64,000 nucleotides of DNA, from the NCBI RefSeq assembly GCF_002975275.1, contig NZ_PCOQ01000010.1:1-64000 (forward strand), read 5' to 3'. How positions within the stretch are numbered: the stretch's first letter is position 1; the number at the start of each line of letters is the position of its first letter. A model generated the notes under the pieces. It was not told the origin of the DNA. It made no database searches and worked only from the letters and a program-made list of their open reading frames with translations. This DNA is from Achromobacter sp. MYb9 (lineage in GTDB: Bacteria; Pseudomonadota; Gammaproteobacteria; Burkholderiales; Burkholderiaceae_B). The translations under genes were made by a program, and so were the position numbers. Positions 1 to 7,949 of the stretch are shown here, piece after piece.

Positions 1-59
1 AACGCCTTCGCGCCGATGATAGTGGACGGACGTCTGTGAAAGTAGGTCATCGTCAGGCT
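1..59 (+). rRNA. rrf: 5S ribosomal RNA, 3' part
   Basis: The first 59 bases match the 3' half of a beta-proteobacterial 5S rRNA: the GCCGATGATAGTG segment, then the closing GTAGGTCATCGTCAGGCT helix strand. The 5' part lies outside the window. It is followed at once by a strong hairpin terminator, so the window begins at the end of an rrn operon read rightwards. The identification is by recognition of conserved 5S sequence; the exact 3' end may differ by one or two bases. Confidence 0.9.
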
Positions 60-69
60 TTTATTCCGC

Positions 70-100
70 AAAACCCCACAGGTGATCCTGTGGGGTTTTG
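70..100 (+). terminator. Intrinsic terminator of the rRNA operon
   Basis: A perfect 13-bp stem (70-82 with 87-99) encloses a TGAT loop. The upstream arm begins AAAACCCC and the downstream arm ends GGGGTTTT. It sits 11 bases after the 5S rRNA. Confidence 0.85.
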
Positions 101-140
101 TCTTTGGGCGAACGGAACGCGATGCGCGCAACCCGGATAA

Positions 141-179
141 AGAACCCCCCTCGCGGCTGACGCCGCGAGGGGGTTTTTA
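141..179 (+). terminator. Second hairpin with T-run
   Basis: A GC-rich stem (ACCCCCTCGCGG pairing with CCGCGAGGGGGT) closes a short loop and is followed by TTTTTAT. It may be a back-up rRNA terminator, and could also stop leftward transcription from the aldolase gene that ends at 280. No gene is seen between this hairpin and 280. Confidence 0.7.
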
Positions 180-279
180 TTTGGCTGAGGTGAAAACAAG
201 GCGGAGCGAGAGCAAAGCCGTCACAGCAAGGTCGTCACAGAACAGCCGTCATCACAGCAAAGCCATTACCGCGATGTCG

Positions 280-1020
280 TCAGGGCAGTTGACGGCGCAG
301 GGCGGCGAAGAACAGTTCGGATTGCAGGCGTTCGCTTTGAATCTGCGCGGCGACCTTGCTGGCGATAGCGGTATCAACGGGCTTCAGTGGCCGTCCCGTG
401 GATTGCGCCAGGACCTGCGCGGTACAGGCGCGCTCGAGGAAAAAGAGGTCGTCGTAGGCGTAATCGAGGCGTTCTCCGCAGACGACGACACCGTGGTTGC
501 CCAGGAAAACAATATCGGCGCCTTGCATGGCACGGGCAATGCGTTCCCCTTCGCTGATGTCCAGCGCCAGGCCGTTATAGTTTTCGTCGACGGCCAAGCG
601 TCCGTGGAAGCGCATGGCGTTCTGCGACAACGTGGTGTCCAGCCCGCGATCGGATGTCAGCGTCAATGCCGTGGCATAGGGCATGTGCGTGTGCAGGACA
701 CAGGCCTTGCCCGCAATACGGTGAATGGCGGCATGGATGAACATGGCGGTGGGCTCCACTTCATGGCGACCGGCCAGTTTATTGCCATGAGCATCGATCA
801 GCACGATGTCGTCCGCCTGCACTTCATTCCACATCAAGCCGCGCGGGTTGAGCAAGAAGTGGTCCGGATCGCCGGGCAGTGCCACGCTGAAATGGTTGCA
901 CACGCCTTCGCCCAAGCCATGCGCGGCGGCTGCCCGCAAAGCAAGTGCCAGATCCGCGCGAAGCGCGGTAACGGGTTCGGCATGAAATAAAGCATCGGCG
1001 AAGCGGGGGTCTTGATTCAT
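280..1020 (-). CDS. Class II aldolase/adducin family protein
   Basis: A 246-residue protein of the class II aldolase/adducin fold (fuculose-phosphate aldolase / ribulose-phosphate epimerase type). Members cleave or isomerise sugar phosphates or related hydroxy acids using a divalent metal. Visible metal ligands are an HTH motif near residues 110-112, His in GNHGVVV near 176, and Glu in EVEP near 88-90. The ATG at 1020 is chosen because AAGG lies five bases upstream; an in-frame TTG at 1032 is also possible. The gene lies 45 bp downstream of a HAD hydrolase on the same strand, so the two are probably co-transcribed from the promoter region shared with the divergent LysR gene. The substrate cannot be read from sequence. 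Confidence 0.85.
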   Translation of the reverse strand: MNQDPRFADALFHAEPVTALRADLALALRAAAAHGLGEGVCNHFSVALPGDPDHFLLNPRGLMWNEVQADDIVLIDAHGNKLAGRHEVEPTAMFIHAAIHRIAGKACVLHTHMPYATALTLTSDRGLDTTLSQNAMRFHGRLAVDENYNGLALDISEGERIARAMQGADIVFLGNHGVVVCGERLDYAYDDLFFLERACTAQVLAQSTGRPLKPVDTAIASKVAAQIQSERLQSELFFAALRRQLP

Positions 1021-1065
1021 GACTGCCTTCAAGGATTAGGAGAGGAATGCGGGCGCCTGCCTCGA

Positions 1066-1779
1066 TCAGAGCCAGCCGGCGTCGCGGAACAAACCGGGCA
1101 CACGGTCCAAAGTGGGTACGGTAGCGTCCGGGCGATAGTCCGGCAAGCGTTTGCGGCCCGTGCCGCGGTCGATCCATACGCAACGAAAGCCGATGTCCCG
1201 GGCCGCGGCATGGTCCAAATGGGGGCTGGCGCAGATATGCACAACCTGGTCGGGTGTGACAGCCAGGCTATTGTGGGCGTGAGCGAAGATCTTGCGCGAA
1301 GGCTTGTAGGCGCCTGCCTGCTCGGCAGTGATGACACGGTCGATATGGCCCCCCAACTGGGCGACATTGCCGGCGATGATCTGATCGTCCGTATTGGAGA
1401 TGATGCATAGGCGAAAGCCGGCCTGCTTCAAGGTGGCCAGCGTTTCCACGACTTCGGGGAACGGAGGCATGGCGGAGATGCCGTCGATCAGCATTTCGGC
1501 GTCTTCTGGACGATATGCGAGGCCCAGGTCCTGCATCGTCAGACGCAGCGATTCCCGCGTGATGTCGGCAAAGGCACGGTGCGGCGGCGTGCGTTCCAGC
1601 CGGTGTTCGTGTTCATCGTAGGCATGCAGGAACTGTGCTGGCGTGGGTGCGTCTTGCGCATCGGTGCTGGCCGACAGGATCCGCGAGACGGCGGCTTGCA
1701 AACCTTCGTCCCATTGGATCAGGGTGCCGTAGCAGTCGAAGGTCAGCCATTGGGGACGAGGGAGGTGATCCAGCGGCAT
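1066..1779 (-). CDS. HAD-family hydrolase, haloacid dehalogenase type II-like
   Basis: A 237-residue HAD protein. The nucleophile Asp15 sits in FDCYGTL, motif II is ISNT (Ser128-Asn129), Lys159 follows in AYKPSRK, and the acidic motif is CASPHLDHAAARD near 183-195. Length and the dehalogenase-type last motif fit the (S)-2-haloacid dehalogenase subfamily, but many such proteins act on phosphorylated or other small acids, so dehalogenation is not assured. GAGGAAA lies a suitable distance upstream of the ATG. It is the first gene of a two-gene unit with the class II aldolase and diverges from a LysR gene, its probable regulator. Confidence 0.85.
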   Translation of the reverse strand: MPLDHLPRPQWLTFDCYGTLIQWDEGLQAAVSRILSASTDAQDAPTPAQFLHAYDEHEHRLERTPPHRAFADITRESLRLTMQDLGLAYRPEDAEMLIDGISAMPPFPEVVETLATLKQAGFRLCIISNTDDQIIAGNVAQLGGHIDRVITAEQAGAYKPSRKIFAHAHNSLAVTPDQVVHICASPHLDHAAARDIGFRCVWIDRGTGRKRLPDYRPDATVPTLDRVPGLFRDAGWL

Positions 1780-1869
1780 GTCGGTTTCCTCATTTGTGAA
1801 GTGCCAGGGATGGGATCAGCTTACGGTCCGTCTTTGAAAGTTGTAAAATTAATAATTAAACTCACTTCA

Positions 1870-1889
1870 GTTGATAAATAGATATCAAC
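1870..1889. promoter_or_regulatory. Inverted repeat, probable LysR operator
   Basis: GTTGATA, six bases, then TATCAAC form a perfect 7+7 inverted repeat that contains a T-N11-A core typical of LysR boxes. It lies in an AT-rich patch between the divergent HAD and LysR starts, about 40 bp upstream of the LysR ATG. Confidence 0.55.
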
Positions 1890-1928
1890 CCATCTGGCGA
1901 TTGTCGATAGGCGGAAATCAAACCCTTT

Positions 1929-2801
1929 ATGTTGGATCTTGAACTCCTGAGAACACTCGTGTGTGTCGTGGATGAAGGCAGCTTCACGCGCGCGGCTAGC
2001 CGCGTGCATCGCACGCAGTCCACCGTGAGCCAGCAGGTGCGCAAGCTGGAGCAGACCGTCGGCAAGACGCTTTTGCTGCGTGATCGCGCGGGCGGCGATG
2101 TCTTGGCGACGGAGGACGGTGAGTTGATGCTGGCCTACGCGCGTCGTCTTCTGGCCATGGCTGACGAAGCCGAGCATGTCGTGGCGGCACCGCGCGCGGC
2201 GCGGGTGTTGCGGTTGGGCATCCCGGAAGACTTCGACGTGTCTCGACTGACGGTGTTGCTGGCAGGCTTTGTCGCTCGGCATCCCGACGCCCGGCTGGAG
2301 ACGATCAGCGGCATGAGCACGGATCTGCGCGACCGACTTGCCTCAGGCGATCTGGACCTGGCGCTGGTCAAGCGAGAGCCAGGTGACGGCGCCTGTCTTG
2401 CGGCGTGGCCGGAGCAACTGGTATGGGTGGGCGACAAGCGTCATCTGGCGGGAACCGCTGCCGTTCCGCTGGTGCTGTTTCCACAGGGCTGCATCTATCG
2501 CAAGCGGATGATCTATGCGCTGGAAAGCGCGGGCCGGGCCTGGCATGTTGCGTATCACAGCCATAGCCTGGCAGGCGTTCAAGCTGCCGTGGCGGCGGGG
2601 CTGGGCGTGAGCTTGCTGCCCGGGTTCGCCAAGTTGCAGACGCATGCGCTGTTGGGTGCGCAAGACGGGCTGGCGGCGGTGCCGCCGACCGAGCTGGCGA
2701 TCGTGGGTAACCCGCGCGCGGCAAGCGGCGTGGACCACCAGTTGGTGGCGGCGTTAACGCAGGCCGTCGAGACGGATTTCCAGCGTTTGGACGGCGTATA
2801 G
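1929..2801 (+). CDS. LysR-family transcriptional regulator
   Basis: A 290-residue LysR protein. An N-terminal winged helix-turn-helix (about residues 3-60, with SFTRAASRVHRTQSTVSQQV) is followed by a periplasmic-binding-protein-like effector domain (about 95-285). It is transcribed divergently from the HAD/aldolase pair, the usual LysR layout, and an inverted repeat with a LysR core lies in the shared intergenic region. The predicted role is control of the HAD/aldolase unit and of itself. The effector is unknown. Closest in style to small LysR proteins whose effector domain starts soon after the HTH linker. Confidence 0.92.
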   Translation: MLDLELLRTLVCVVDEGSFTRAASRVHRTQSTVSQQVRKLEQTVGKTLLLRDRAGGDVLATEDGELMLAYARRLLAMADEAEHVVAAPRAARVLRLGIPEDFDVSRLTVLLAGFVARHPDARLETISGMSTDLRDRLASGDLDLALVKREPGDGACLAAWPEQLVWVGDKRHLAGTAAVPLVLFPQGCIYRKRMIYALESAGRAWHVAYHSHSLAGVQAAVAAGLGVSLLPGFAKLQTHALLGAQDGLAAVPPTELAIVGNPRAASGVDHQLVAALTQAVETDFQRLDGV

Positions 2802-2886
2802 CGCAGAGTGTGGCTGACGTATAAGGAGTCGCAGGGTCAGCTTCGCGCCGTCTCGATCAGGAGCCATGGACCCGCTGCATCAGCCG

Positions 2887-3288
2887 TCAATGCAGGTCCC
2901 CGTCCACGTAGTACCAGCGGCCGTCTTCCCTGACGAAGCGGCTGACTTCATGCAGGCGGTGCGCGCGGCCGGCTTGGCGGCTGCGGGCAACGAATTCCAC
3001 GGTGGCGTGGTCGGCGTCCTGATCACGGGCTTGCTTGATGGCCAGCCCGAGCCACTTGAGATCAGGCGGATTTGGCTCCAGGGACACGGGGCGGGTGCTG
3101 GGATGCCAGCTGGCGAGCAGGTAGGGCAGCTTGTCCAGCACGAAAGCGCTGTAGCGCGAGCGCATCAGCGCTTCGGCCGTGGGAGCCTGCATGGCCAGGG
3201 GGCCTTCATGCCAGCGCCCGCAGCAGTGTGCGTAGGCCGCGCCGCCACAAGGACAGGATGCGGTCAGGGACGGTGATTTCTTCGTCAC
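2887..3288 (-). CDS. YchJ-family (UPF0225) SEC-C motif protein
   Basis: A 133-residue protein with an N-terminal Cys cluster (CPCGG then YAHCC) typical of a SEC-C-type zinc-binding motif. The following domain (LMRSRYSAFVLDKLPYLLASWH) marks the YchJ/UPF0225 family, which has an NTF2-like fold and no settled function. The start is taken as the GTG at 3288, since the homologous part begins just there; longer in-frame starts would overlap the upstream GNAT gene. It follows the GNAT gene by 16 bp and is probably in one transcript with it. Confidence 0.8.
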   Translation of the reverse strand: MTKKSPSLTASCPCGGAAYAHCCGRWHEGPLAMQAPTAEALMRSRYSAFVLDKLPYLLASWHPSTRPVSLEPNPPDLKWLGLAIKQARDQDADHATVEFVARSRQAGRAHRLHEVSRFVREDGRWYYVDGDLH

Positions 3289-3304
3289 GATGTGCAGCGG
3301 GCGC

Positions 3305-3577
3305 CTAGGCGCGCAAGTCGTCGTAGTCGGGGTGTCGGCGCATGTAGACCTCGGCGTAGGAGCACAAGGGGCGAACTTTCCAGCCGTTGACGCGTGCCGT
3401 TTCCAGCGCGAACTTGGTGAGTTCCGCCGCGATGCCGCGGCCGCCCACCTGGCTGGGCACGCCGGTATGCACGATGGCCATGACATCGCCTTGCAGTTGA
3501 TAGTCCAGTACGCAAAGGACGCCGTCTACGGTGGCGGTGAAGCGGGACTGCCCGGGGTCTTGGGTGACAACGGTCAT
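3305..3577 (-). CDS. Small GNAT-family N-acetyltransferase (YidJ-like)
   Basis: A 90-residue protein of the short GNAT subfamily. The acetyl-CoA loop is VGGRGIAAELTKFALE (about residues 43-58), and the end holds the characteristic CSYAEVYMRRHPDY segment. AAGGA lies just upstream of the ATG at 3577, which decides the start over longer in-frame extensions. Proteins of this group are small cytoplasmic acetyltransferases with unknown acceptors. It heads a short unit with the YchJ-like gene. Confidence 0.85.
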   Translation of the reverse strand: MTVVTQDPGQSRFTATVDGVLCVLDYQLQGDVMAIVHTGVPSQVGGRGIAAELTKFALETARVNGWKVRPLCSYAEVYMRRHPDYDDLRA

Positions 3578-3682
3578 TCGGATATTCCTTGGTCGAGTCG
3601 AGGTAGGAAGCCAGGCGTTTAGGTTACCAGCACCACGCAGCCGGCGCAGGGCACGGCGGCTTCCCATGGCGCATCGCCCTCT

Positions 3683-4645
3683 TCAGGGAGAAGGGGGCTG
3701 ACCGCCCAAGGTCTTGAGCAGCGCCGTGAGTTGGGCGTCGCGTTTTTCCACGAGCTCGGCGATGCCGCGTTGACCGGCTTCGGCGTTGACACCTTCAATG
3801 AGGCGCCGTTGCAGTTCGGGAGTGACCTGGGGTGCGCCAAGGTCGTCCCACCAGGTCTGCACGGGGCCCAGCAGGTGGTCCATGAAGTTGGCCAGGCCAC
3901 CGGCGCCGCCGCCCAGGTTGAACGTCATATGCGGGCCGAACAGCGCCCAGCGCAGGCCTGGGCCTTGGGATACGGCGGCATCGATATCGGCCACGCTGGC
4001 GACATTCTCAGCGGCCAGGTGGATGGCTTCGCGCCACAACGCGGCTTGCAGGCGGTTGGCGATGTGACCGGGCACTTCCTTGTTCAGGCGGATGGGGTAT
4101 TTACCCATCGCCCGGTAGAAGGCGATGCTGCGGTCGATGGTGTCGGCGGACGTCTGGTCTCCACCCACCACTTCGACCAACGGGATCAGGTGCGGCGGGT
4201 TGAACGGATGGCCGATGACGAAACGCGAGGCATGGCGGCAACGCGATTGCAGGCGGCTCATGATCAGGCCCGACGAACTGGAAGCGACGATCACGTGCGG
4301 CGGCAGGATGGCGTCGATGCGCGCGAAGAGATCGGTCTTGAAGTCTTCTCGTTCGGGCGCGTTTTCCTGCACGAAATCCACGCCGGCCAGGGCAGTGGAC
4401 AGATCGGGGTCGAAGCGCAATGCATCGGATGAGGCGCCTTGGACCACCCGGCCCAATTCAGCCAGCACGGGCCATGCCGCGTCCACGCGCGCGCGGGTCT
4501 GCGATTCGGCATCGGGGGACGGGTCGCAGACGACGACGTCCAACCCCTGCGCCAGAAACAGGGCGGCCCAACTGGCGCCGATGGTGCCGGCGCCGACAAT
4601 GGCGACGCTGCGGATGGTCGGATTGGACGTGGCGGTGCTGGGCAT
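3683..4645 (-). CDS. 3-hydroxyacyl-CoA dehydrogenase NAD-binding family protein (L-carnitine dehydrogenase-like)
   Basis: A 320-residue protein with an N-terminal Rossmann motif (GAGTIGASWA), the family segments ENAPE and SSSSGL, and the IGHPFNPPHLIPLVEVVGG signature. A C-terminal 3HCDH domain begins at PGHIANRLQ. Length and the single-domain form fit the lambda-crystallin / L-carnitine dehydrogenase branch rather than the multifunctional FadB. It should oxidise a 3-hydroxy acid or its CoA ester with NAD. GGAGAG precedes the ATG at 4645. It is alone on its strand and diverges from the C39-like peptidase gene. The exact substrate is not determinable here. Confidence 0.85.
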   Translation of the reverse strand: MPSTATSNPTIRSVAIVGAGTIGASWAALFLAQGLDVVVCDPSPDAESQTRARVDAAWPVLAELGRVVQGASSDALRFDPDLSTALAGVDFVQENAPEREDFKTDLFARIDAILPPHVIVASSSSGLIMSRLQSRCRHASRFVIGHPFNPPHLIPLVEVVGGDQTSADTIDRSIAFYRAMGKYPIRLNKEVPGHIANRLQAALWREAIHLAAENVASVADIDAAVSQGPGLRWALFGPHMTFNLGGGAGGLANFMDHLLGPVQTWWDDLGAPQVTPELQRRLIEGVNAEAGQRGIAELVEKRDAQLTALLKTLGGQPPSP

Positions 4646-4724
4646 GCGGCTCTCCGGTTTTGGGGGATCACCGCATTGTGAAGCAAACACCGGACCGTTG
4701 CCACGGCACGGATCTGACGGCAAG

Positions 4725-5390
4725 ATGGCGGACGTTGAGGTACATGCGGAGCGCGATGTGGATAGCCTGTCTTCCGGCCAATCGGCCGTGCCGTATTTTT
4801 GCCAATGGGAGTCGGCCCACCTGGCCGGATCGTTCATCCGGAAAGAACTGGCCCTGGCCGACGATCCGGCGTGGCGGACCTCTGGGGCGCGGGACGTCGA
4901 GGAATACGTCCGATGGACCAATCATGTCTGTGGCATGGCCTGCCTGAAAATGGTGCTGGCGGCGCGCAGCGGGCAGATCCATCCCACGTTGGAGCTGGCC
5001 CGGCGCAGCGTGCCGTTCGGCGCCTATACGGACCGCGACGGCGAGATCAAGGGGCTGATCTATGCGCCGTTCGTGCGCTTCGTCGCCGACGAGTTCGGCC
5101 TGGATGCCCGGGTGCACGTCGGGCTGGGTACCTGCGAACTCCCGGCGGTGCTGGAAGACGCCGACTACTTCATGGCATCGGTGCATCCGGACATCCGCCA
5201 GACCGATCTATTCCCGCCGACCAAAGGCGGCCATCTGGTGCTGGTGACACGGGCGAGCGCCACGTCAGTGACATTTCATAATCCGTCGGGCGAAGTCGGA
5301 AGCCAGACGGATGTGGAGCTGCCGCTTGCCGTATTCGACGCGTTTTTCGCCGGCCGCGGCATCGCCATCCTGCCGGGCGGAAAAACGTGA
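4725..5390 (+). CDS. C39-like cysteine peptidase family protein
   Basis: A 221-residue protein resembling the peptidase C39-like family. Cys69/Cys73 lie in TNHVCGMACLKM, His170 in KGGHLVLV, and Asn186 in FHNPSGE, giving a plausible Cys-His-Asn catalytic set. There is no signal peptide and no ABC-transporter domain, so it is a stand-alone cytoplasmic protein, not a bacteriocin exporter peptidase. The ATG at 4725 lies just after the divergent dehydrogenase start; the ribosome site is weak. It ends 5 bp from the convergent MFS gene. The substrate is unknown. Confidence 0.7.
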   Translation: MADVEVHAERDVDSLSSGQSAVPYFCQWESAHLAGSFIRKELALADDPAWRTSGARDVEEYVRWTNHVCGMACLKMVLAARSGQIHPTLELARRSVPFGAYTDRDGEIKGLIYAPFVRFVADEFGLDARVHVGLGTCELPAVLEDADYFMASVHPDIRQTDLFPPTKGGHLVLVTRASATSVTFHNPSGEVGSQTDVELPLAVFDAFFAGRGIAILPGGKT

Positions 5391-5394
5391 GGCG

Positions 5395-6798
5395 TCAGGC
5401 ATTGCGGCCATGCCGCAGATGCCGCCAGACCAGCACGACCGCAGCCGTGTAACTTGCAGCGATGACGACGTAGGCCGCGGGCAGGCTGGCGCGCCAGTCG
5501 GGCAGCAGGTGCAGGATCGTACCCATCAATGCCACCCCCACCAGCGCGCCGGATTGGCGGTTGGCGTTCAGCGCGGCGGCCGCGCTGTTGGCATGCTGCT
5601 TGCCGGAGACTTGCATGACGACGCTGGTCATGGCGGGCACGGCGATGCCGACGCCCAGGTTGCCAAGCGCGACCATGGCGGCGAATGGCCAGTAGGCCAT
5701 GTCCGGCGAAAACGCGTAGATGCCGGCCGCGCTCATGAGGGCGGCAAGCGACACGCCGCCCAGCAGAGAGGCCGAGACGTTCCAGCGTGCCGAGACGCGT
5801 CCCGAAATCATGTTGCCGATGGAGAACACGGCCAGCATGGGCACCAATTGGATGCCCGTCTGCAAGGCATCGGTGCCGCGCGCATGCTGCAGGAACAGGC
5901 TGAGCAGGAACAATTGCCCATAGGACGCCAGGTTGATCAGGAAACCCACGCCGTTGGACGCGGCGAATTGCGTCGTCTTGAACAGGGCGCGCGGCAGGAT
6001 CGGTTCGGCGTGGCGGCGTTCGCGGCGCACCAGCAGGACGACGGCAATGGCGCATAGCGCGGCGACGCCCGCGATCCGGCTTGATGTCCAGCCATAGGCG
6101 TTGCCCTGGATCAGCACGAAGCACAGGGACGACAACGCGATCACACCCAGCAGGTGGCTCAGCGGATTGAGCGCGCGGGGGCGCCGCGGAGCCGCCTGGA
6201 TGCGTCGGCGGGCCAACCACAGGCCTGCCACGCCCAGCGGCAGATTGATCAGGAAGATGCTGCGCCAGCCGAATTGGTGAATCAGCACGCCGCCCAGCAA
6301 CGGGCCCGATGCGCCCGCCACCGCGACAATGGCCGACCAGGCGGCCAACATGCGGTTTCGAACGTGCTCGTCCTCATAGGCGTGCGTCAGCAAGCTCAGG
6401 GAACTGGGCATGAACAGGGCGGCGCCTACGCCTTGCAGCATGCGGGCGGCGATCAGCGAATTGCCGTCCGGCGCCAGGCCGCAAAGCAGCGACGCCAGCG
6501 TGAAGACGCCCAGGCCACACAGGTAGATGGTCTTTGCGCCGTAGCGGTCGGCCAGGGCGCCAGCCACCAGAAGCAGGGCGGCGAAGGTGAGCGTGTAGCC
6601 GTCCACGATCCAGACCAGATCGGTGAGCGGGACGGTGAACTGCAGGGCGATGCTGGGCAGCGCCACGTTGACCACGGTGACGTCCAGCATGGCCATGACG
6701 AAGCCGATGGCCAGCGTGACGAGGGGCAGCCAGCCGTTGGCGGGCTGGAGGTCCACGGCGGGGACGGGAGCAGGGGGGTGAGGGCAGGCGGTAGTCAT
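5395..6798 (-). CDS. MFS drug exporter, DHA2 (EmrB/QacA) family
   Basis: An integral membrane protein of about 467 residues with some 14 hydrophobic segments. It has the MFS motif A-like loop LADRYGAKTIYL and the family-typical LDVTVVNVALPSI in helix 1, which marks proton-driven DHA2 drug exporters. The ATG at 6798 lacks a clear ribosome site; an in-frame TTG at 6858 follows AAGGA and would add 20 residues before the first helix, so the true start may be there. It diverges from a LysR gene, with several TTGCAT/ATGCAA elements between them. No membrane-fusion partner is adjacent, so export is probably to the periplasm. Confidence 0.88.
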   Translation of the reverse strand: MTTACPHPPAPVPAVDLQPANGWLPLVTLAIGFVMAMLDVTVVNVALPSIALQFTVPLTDLVWIVDGYTLTFAALLLVAGALADRYGAKTIYLCGLGVFTLASLLCGLAPDGNSLIAARMLQGVGAALFMPSSLSLLTHAYEDEHVRNRMLAAWSAIVAVAGASGPLLGGVLIHQFGWRSIFLINLPLGVAGLWLARRRIQAAPRRPRALNPLSHLLGVIALSSLCFVLIQGNAYGWTSSRIAGVAALCAIAVVLLVRRERRHAEPILPRALFKTTQFAASNGVGFLINLASYGQLFLLSLFLQHARGTDALQTGIQLVPMLAVFSIGNMISGRVSARWNVSASLLGGVSLAALMSAAGIYAFSPDMAYWPFAAMVALGNLGVGIAVPAMTSVVMQVSGKQHANSAAAALNANRQSGALVGVALMGTILHLLPDWRASLPAAYVVIAASYTAAVVLVWRHLRHGRNA

Positions 6799-6850
6799 GA
6801 GGGCGATGGGCGTTGCGGCATTTCGAGGGGGCAAGCTTAGAAGTTTTTCT

Positions 6851-6900
6851 TGATGCAAAAAATCCTTATAACTGCTTTATAGTCATGCAAAATTGCATCA
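6851..6900. promoter_or_regulatory. Nested inverted repeats between MFS and LysR genes
   Basis: TGATGCAA (6851-6858) is the exact reverse complement of TTGCATCA (6893-6900). A second ATGCAA (6885-6890) forms a compact palindrome with TTGCAT (6893-6898) across two bases. The AT-rich spacer includes TATAAC/TTATAG-like promoter elements. This is a credible operator for the divergent LysR protein. Confidence 0.55.
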
Positions 6901-6935
6901 GATAGCGCCGCGCGACGCGGTAAATAAAGGGTGTC

Positions 6936-7805
6936 ATGGACTGGGACAACGCCAGGATTTTCCTGGCCATCTATCGCATTGGCACGTTGCGAGGCGCGGC
7001 GGCGTTGCTGCAGATCGACCAGGCGACCGCGGGCAGGCGGCTGGCGGCGTTGGAGTCTTCGCTGGACGCACGGCTGTTCCTGCGCACGCCGGGCGGCTAT
7101 GTGCCTACCGCGGCGGGCGAGCTGGCGTTTGCCGCCGCCGAACGCATGGAGCAGGCCGCCGATCAGCTACAGCGGCAAATGCAGGGGCTGGATCACCGCT
7201 TGTCCGGGGTGGTGCGGGTGGCCGCTTCGGAAACGGTGGCGAGCTACTTCATCATGGAGGCGATCCGCCGGGTGCACGCGCAGCATCCGGACATCCGGGT
7301 AGTGCTTTCCGCGTCGATCCAGATCAGTAACCTGACGCGCCGCGAGGCGGACCTGGCGATCCGCAACGTAAAGCCGGACAGCCCGGACTTGATCCAACGC
7401 CATCTGGCGCGCAAGGAAGTCGGGCTGTACGCGTCGCGCAGCTATCTGGCCCAGCATGGCGAACCACGGCCGGGCACGGCATTCGCCGGCCATGCGCTGG
7501 TGACCTATCAGCAGTCGGTGCTGCCGGGCTGGTCGGACACCTTCTGTGGCGAACCCACGGGCAATGGCCATGTGGCGATCGAACTGAATTCCGGGCTGAT
7601 GATCATCGAGGCAGTGGCGGCCGGCCTGGGGATAGGCGAGGTGCCCACGCACATGGCTGCGGACTATCCGGACCTTGTCCGTATCTGGCCAGCCCGCAGC
7701 GAACCCTACGACTTGTGGTTGGTGATGCACGGCGACCTGAACCGCACGGCCCGTGTGCGGGCGGTGGCGGACGCGATCGTGGATGTCTTCGAAACCGGCG
7801 GCTAG
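6936..7805 (+). CDS. LysR-family transcriptional regulator
   Basis: A 289-residue LysR protein beginning MDWDNARIFLAIYRIGTL. The N-terminal HTH (about 3-60) is followed by an effector domain from about 88. The MDWD opening and the YVPTAAGE wing are typical of the CrgA/AaeR-like branch. It diverges from the DHA2 exporter and probably controls it through the repeats at 6851-6900. The gene ends 144 bp before the amidase gene. The effector is unknown but may be a substrate of the exporter. Confidence 0.92.
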   Translation: MDWDNARIFLAIYRIGTLRGAAALLQIDQATAGRRLAALESSLDARLFLRTPGGYVPTAAGELAFAAAERMEQAADQLQRQMQGLDHRLSGVVRVAASETVASYFIMEAIRRVHAQHPDIRVVLSASIQISNLTRREADLAIRNVKPDSPDLIQRHLARKEVGLYASRSYLAQHGEPRPGTAFAGHALVTYQQSVLPGWSDTFCGEPTGNGHVAIELNSGLMIIEAVAAGLGIGEVPTHMAADYPDLVRIWPARSEPYDLWLVMHGDLNRTARVRAVADAIVDVFETGG

Positions 7806-7949
7806 CGAACGCGTGCGGGACCAAGGGCGAGACCAAGAGCGGGGCCGGGAGACGCTTGGGCGGGCCGCGCAACTGCGGTAAACCGTGGCTTGTGGGCGGG
7901 CGCTGCAGGCGCTAAGGTGGGTACCAAAATTATCCCTCAGGAGTGACGC

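Noticed and set aside
4125-4724. Long upstream extension of the C39-like peptidase frame
   Set aside because: It is antisense to the well-supported dehydrogenase gene; the family-like sequence starts after 4725.
4646-4921. N-terminal extension of the dehydrogenase frame
   Set aside because: The Rossmann fold starts soon after the ATG at 4645, which has a good ribosome site; the extension is antisense to the peptidase gene.
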